This document shows, in pieces, positions 61,348 to 64,000 of a stretch of 64,000 bases of DNA; position 1 is the stretch's first letter, and each line of letters starts with the position of its first letter. Origin of the DNA: Virgibacillus halotolerans (lineage in GTDB: Bacteria; Bacillota; Bacilli; Bacillales; Amphibacillaceae); the NCBI RefSeq assembly GCF_016908515.1, contig NZ_JAFBEA010000003.1:310001-374000 (forward strand), read 5' to 3'. Position numbers and translations under genes: made by a program. The notes below the pieces were generated by a model that made no database searches, was not told the DNA's origin, and saw nothing but the letters and a program-made list of their open reading frames with translations.

Positions 61348-61977
61348 GTGTTAAATATGGAACCAATTAAAATAGGTGTAGGTGGTCCTGTTGGTGCAGG
61401 AAAAACGATGTTAGTTGAAAAAATCACCCGTGAATTAGCAAATGAAGTTAGTATGGCAGTAATCACAAATGACATTTATACAAAAGAAGATGCTAAATTC
61501 TTAGTTAAGAATGGTGTTTTAGGAGAAGATCGAATTGTTGGGGTGGAGACGGGTGGTTGTCCACATACCGCTATTCGTGAGGATGCATCTATGAACTTTG
61601 CTGCAATCGATGAATTACAAGAACAACATCCAGATGTTGAACTGATTTTTGTGGAAAGTGGCGGCGATAACCTTGCTGCAACATTTAGCCCGGAACTTGT
61701 TGACTTTTCGATTTATATCATTGATGTTGCCCAGGGGGAGAAGATTCCACGTAAAGGTGGACAAGGTATGATTAAATCTGATTTATTTATTATTAATAAA
61801 ACGGATTTAGCACCATATGTTGGTGCAAGCCTTGAAGTAATGGAATCTGATACAAAAGTATTTCGTGGCGACAAACCATTTATCTTTACTAATTTAAAAG
61901 ATGAAAAAGGACTTGATGAGGTTATTGACTGGATTAAAAAGCATGCGTTGTTAAAGGGTTTAGGCCAAGATGTCTAA
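61348..61977 (+). CDS. ureG: urease accessory GTPase UreG
   Basis: 209 residues. P-loop [19 protein letters not shown], switch region [13 protein letters not shown], the nickel CPH motif [35 protein letters not shown] and [11 protein letters not shown]. It couples GTP hydrolysis to nickel delivery. AAAGGACG precedes the ATG; it overlaps ureD by eight bases. Confidence 0.98.
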   Translation: MLNMEPIKIGVGGPVGAGKTMLVEKITRELANEVSMAVITNDIYTKEDAKFLVKNGVLGEDRIVGVETGGCPHTAIREDASMNFAAIDELQEQHPDVELIFVESGGDNLAATFSPELVDFSIYIIDVAQGEKIPRKGGQGMIKSDLFIINKTDLAPYVGASLEVMESDTKVFRGDKPFIFTNLKDEKGLDEVIDWIKKHALLKGLGQDV

Positions 61978-62794
61978 TTGGACAGGGGTTCTTGAACTTG
62001 ACATGGAAAGCCGTCAAGGAAGAACTGTAGCTAAAAATGTTTACTTTCAGGGCGCTTTTAAAGTGATGCGCCCTGTATATCATAATAATTACAGCTATCC
62101 CTGTTATTATCTTTTGAATCCCGGTGGCGGTTATTTAGATGGAGATACGTATCGCATGAGCGTATCGCTGGATGAAGAAGCCCAACTTACTTTGACAACA
62201 CAATCATCAACAAAAGTGTACAAAACACCGAAATCCTATGTCTATCAGGAAACGGAATTTCACTTGAAAAAAAATAGTTACTTAGAATATTTACCAGATG
62301 CACTCATAGCATATGAAAATGCGAAATATGTGCAAAAGAATATTGTCCACATGGAAAAGGGAGCAACATTGCTTTATTCTGATATTGTGACTCCGGGTTG
62401 GTCACCAGAGGGAAAACAGTTCAGCTATGATACGTTACGGCTCAAAAGCGAAATTTATATGGATAATGAATTGGTAGCCTTTGATCATATTAAGCTACAA
62501 CCAGAACAGCAGCATATGACTGGTCTAGGGTTTATGGAAGGGTACACCCACTTAGGATCGTTTATCGTTATTGGCGAGAAAACAAATGAAGCTTTGCTTG
62601 ATCGTTTGTATGAAGCAATTCAAGAAGATTCAAGTGATTTTGCATTTGGTTTATCGAAGTTGGCAGTTCCTGGATTCACGGTTCGGATTATGGCTAACAG
62701 AACACAAATCATTGAACGAATTATTACTACCTGCCATCAAATAATCTGTGACGAATGGTACCAAACGAAACCGAGTTTTTTGCGGAAATATTAG
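61970..62794 (+). CDS. ureD: urease accessory protein UreD (UreH)
   Basis: 274 residues. [37 protein letters not shown] and [20 protein letters not shown] are UreD signatures. It forms the UreDFG complex on urease. Placed last, the usual order in Bacillota. The ATG overlaps the end of ureG. A hairpin of CCCGACAA/TTGTCGGG (62802-62829) follows. Confidence 0.95.
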   Translation: MSNWTGVLELDMESRQGRTVAKNVYFQGAFKVMRPVYHNNYSYPCYYLLNPGGGYLDGDTYRMSVSLDEEAQLTLTTQSSTKVYKTPKSYVYQETEFHLKKNSYLEYLPDALIAYENAKYVQKNIVHMEKGATLLYSDIVTPGWSPEGKQFSYDTLRLKSEIYMDNELVAFDHIKLQPEQQHMTGLGFMEGYTHLGSFIVIGEKTNEALLDRLYEAIQEDSSDFAFGLSKLAVPGFTVRIMANRTQIIERIITTCHQIICDEWYQTKPSFLRKY

Positions 62795-62801
62795 GACCTA
62801 G

Positions 62802-62834
62802 CCCGACAACTCAGAAAGAATTGTCGGGCATTAT
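62802..62834 (+). terminator. hairpin after ureD
   Basis: CCCGACAACTC and GAATTGTCGGG pair, followed by CATTATTTTGG. Moderate terminator between ureD and the binding-protein gene. Confidence 0.6.
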
Positions 62835-62894
62835 TTTGGTCTTGACACTATGAAAATAGAATCGTTAATTTAAAATAATAAGGGGTATTTGTGG

Positions 62895-64000
62895 ATGAAA
62901 AAAATAGGATTGATAATGATGTTCGTTTTAATTGGTATTTTAGGAGCCTGCTCAAGCGGCGGTGACAACGATAGCAAGCAAACGAAAGAGGAAACAGCAA
63001 AGAAGGACGAATTGGTATTAGCAGTTGGCGGAGAAACAGATGAAGGTTTTGATCCGACGACAGGCTGGGGGATGTATGGTTCGCCATTATTCCAAAGTAC
63101 ATTACTAAAATATGATAAAGACTTTAACGTTGAAAATGACTTGGCGAAAGATTATAAAGTGAGTGAGGATGGTTTAACATATACAGTAGAGATTCGTGAT
63201 GATGTAAAATTTTCTGATGAAGAACCCCTTACAGCAGAAGATGTTGTTTTCACTTTTAGAACAGCGAAAGAAAGTGGTTCGGTGATTGATTTAAGTAATC
63301 TCGAAAAAGTGGAAGCTATTGATGACTATACAGTTGAATTTAAATTAAAACAGCCTGAATCCTCATTTATTACGCTTTTTGTAACAACTGGTATTGTTCC
63401 TAAGCACGCTTATGATGATTCGTACAATGAAAATCCAATTGGCTCTGGACCCTATCAATTGGTGCAATGGAATAAAGGGCAGCAGCTTATTGTAGAAGCA
63501 AATCCTTATTATTATGGGGATAAATCTGAGTTTAAAAAGTTAACATTTCTTTTCTTGGAAGAAGATGCAGCATTTGCAGCTGCGAAGTCAGGAGAAGTGG
63601 ATGTTGTAGCGATAACACCTAGCTTTGCGAAACAAAATGTTCCTGGCATGGATTTAGTGGAATTAGATACGGTTGATAACAGAGGTATCGTGTTTCCTTA
63701 TGTGAAATCAGGAGAAGAAACAGCAGATGGAGCACCAATTGGCAATGATGTTACCGCGGATGAAACGATTCGTAAAGCAATTGACATTGCCGTAAATCGT
63801 GAAGCATTGGTAGATGGCGTGTTGGATGGATATGGTACACCAGCCTATTCAGTAGCAGATCACTTGCCATGGTGGAATCCGGAAACAGAAGTAAAAGATA
63901 ATGAAATGGAGAAAGCTAAAAAGATGTTAGATGATGCAGGTTGGAAGGAAAATGATCAAGGCGTTCGAGAGAAAGATGGCCTAGAGGCTTCCTTTACGTT
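62895..64000 (+). CDS. nickel/peptide-type ABC binding lipoprotein (partial, 3' end cut)
   Basis: The frame runs from an ATG at 62895 to the window end. The lipobox is LIGILGACSSG (Cys near residue 20). SBP_bac_5 motifs follow: LVLAVGGETDEGFDPTTGWG, LAKDYKVSEDGLTYTVEIRDDVKFSDEEPLTAEDVVFTF and NPIGSGPYQLVQW. The position directly after ureD and NikA/CntA-like features (binding one substrate per lipoprotein, dispersed Asp-rich linker) suggest nickel supply for urease. A dipeptide substrate cannot be excluded. AAGGGG lies upstream of the ATG. Confidence 0.85.
   Translation, partial: MKKIGLIMMFVLIGILGACSSGGDNDSKQTKEETAKKDELVLAVGGETDEGFDPTTGWGMYGSPLFQSTLLKYDKDFNVENDLAKDYKVSEDGLTYTVEIRDDVKFSDEEPLTAEDVVFTFRTAKESGSVIDLSNLEKVEAIDDYTVEFKLKQPESSFITLFVTTGIVPKHAYDDSYNENPIGSGPYQLVQWNKGQQLIVEANPYYYGDKSEFKKLTFLFLEEDAAFAAAKSGEVDVVAITPSFAKQNVPGMDLVELDTVDNRGIVFPYVKSGEETADGAPIGNDVTADETIRKAIDIAVNREALVDGVLDGYGTPAYSVADHLPWWNPETEVKDNEMEKAKKMLDDAGWKENDQGVREKDGLEASFT

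Overview
The window is a chromosomal segment of a low-GC Bacillota bacterium of the family Bacillaceae. It most resembles the moderately halophilic Oceanobacillus/Virgibacillus group. The reasons are AT-rich genes with Bacillus-type Shine-Dalgarno sites, T-box and guanidine riboswitches, B. subtilis-like gene sets (yclNOPQ, lmrAB, ydaT, ytzI, hisZ, trpEDCFBA without trpG), an ectoine/hydroxyectoine (Ehu) transporter and very acidic lipoproteins. Genus assignment is inference. I see no rRNA, tRNA, CRISPR, prophage or intact insertion sequence.

Layout. 1-1.7 kb: a gene tail, a TetR regulator, a 52-residue orphan and a GC-rich array of about 21 tandem 21-bp units. 1.7-8.4 kb: minus-strand trpEDCFBA behind two tandem tryptophan T-box leaders. 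8.5-21.8 kb: ddl, a nitroreductase behind a Fur-box-like site, a second, inverted 21-bp array, a PfoR-like membrane protein, a phosphatase, lmrA-lmrB, a universal stress protein, a DUF2269-type protein, an HD protein, a VanY-type lipoprotein, pepT, an acetyltransferase pseudogene, a sulfurtransferase, tag, and a guanidine-I riboswitch with an SMR pair. 22-32 kb: GH3 glycosidase with a divergent AraC regulator, an RsgA-type GTPase behind a possible attenuation leader, LysE/AraC pair, acyl-CoA synthetase, MBL hydrolase and a repeat cluster. 32-42 kb: MaoC-like protein, RelA/SpoT-type HD hydrolase, VOC dioxygenase, type II IPP isomerase, ydaT with a SigB-like promoter, FrnE-like protein, Fur-controlled petrobactin-type uptake system and a SurA-like lipoprotein. 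42-50 kb: minus-strand his operon (hisZGDB-AF-IE-C, no hisH) divergent from hisJ. 50-57 kb: DUF915 hydrolase, murB, ehuBCDA, GNAT, ytzI, a CwlK-like peptidase. 57.8-64 kb: ureABCEFGD followed by the start of a nickel/peptide-type ABC binding protein.

How it works together. Two amino acid biosynthesis operons dominate. Trp synthesis is switched by uncharged tRNA-Trp through two T-boxes in series. The His operon lacks the glutaminase subunit HisH, and an interspersed palindromic repeat occupies the place where hisH is normally found. The urease cluster carries all three structural subunits and four accessory proteins, and the following binding protein probably supplies nickel. Iron uptake is under a Fur site.

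The most unusual content is non-coding. It comprises (i) a dispersed family of 21-bp tandem arrays; (ii) a roughly 75-nt two-hairpin element present four times with compensatory arm changes; (iii) imperfect palindromic elements, one interrupted by a piece of another family; and (iv) a small ORF followed by a hairpin that hides the ribosome binding site of the rsgA paralogue, with a competing pairing inside the small ORF.
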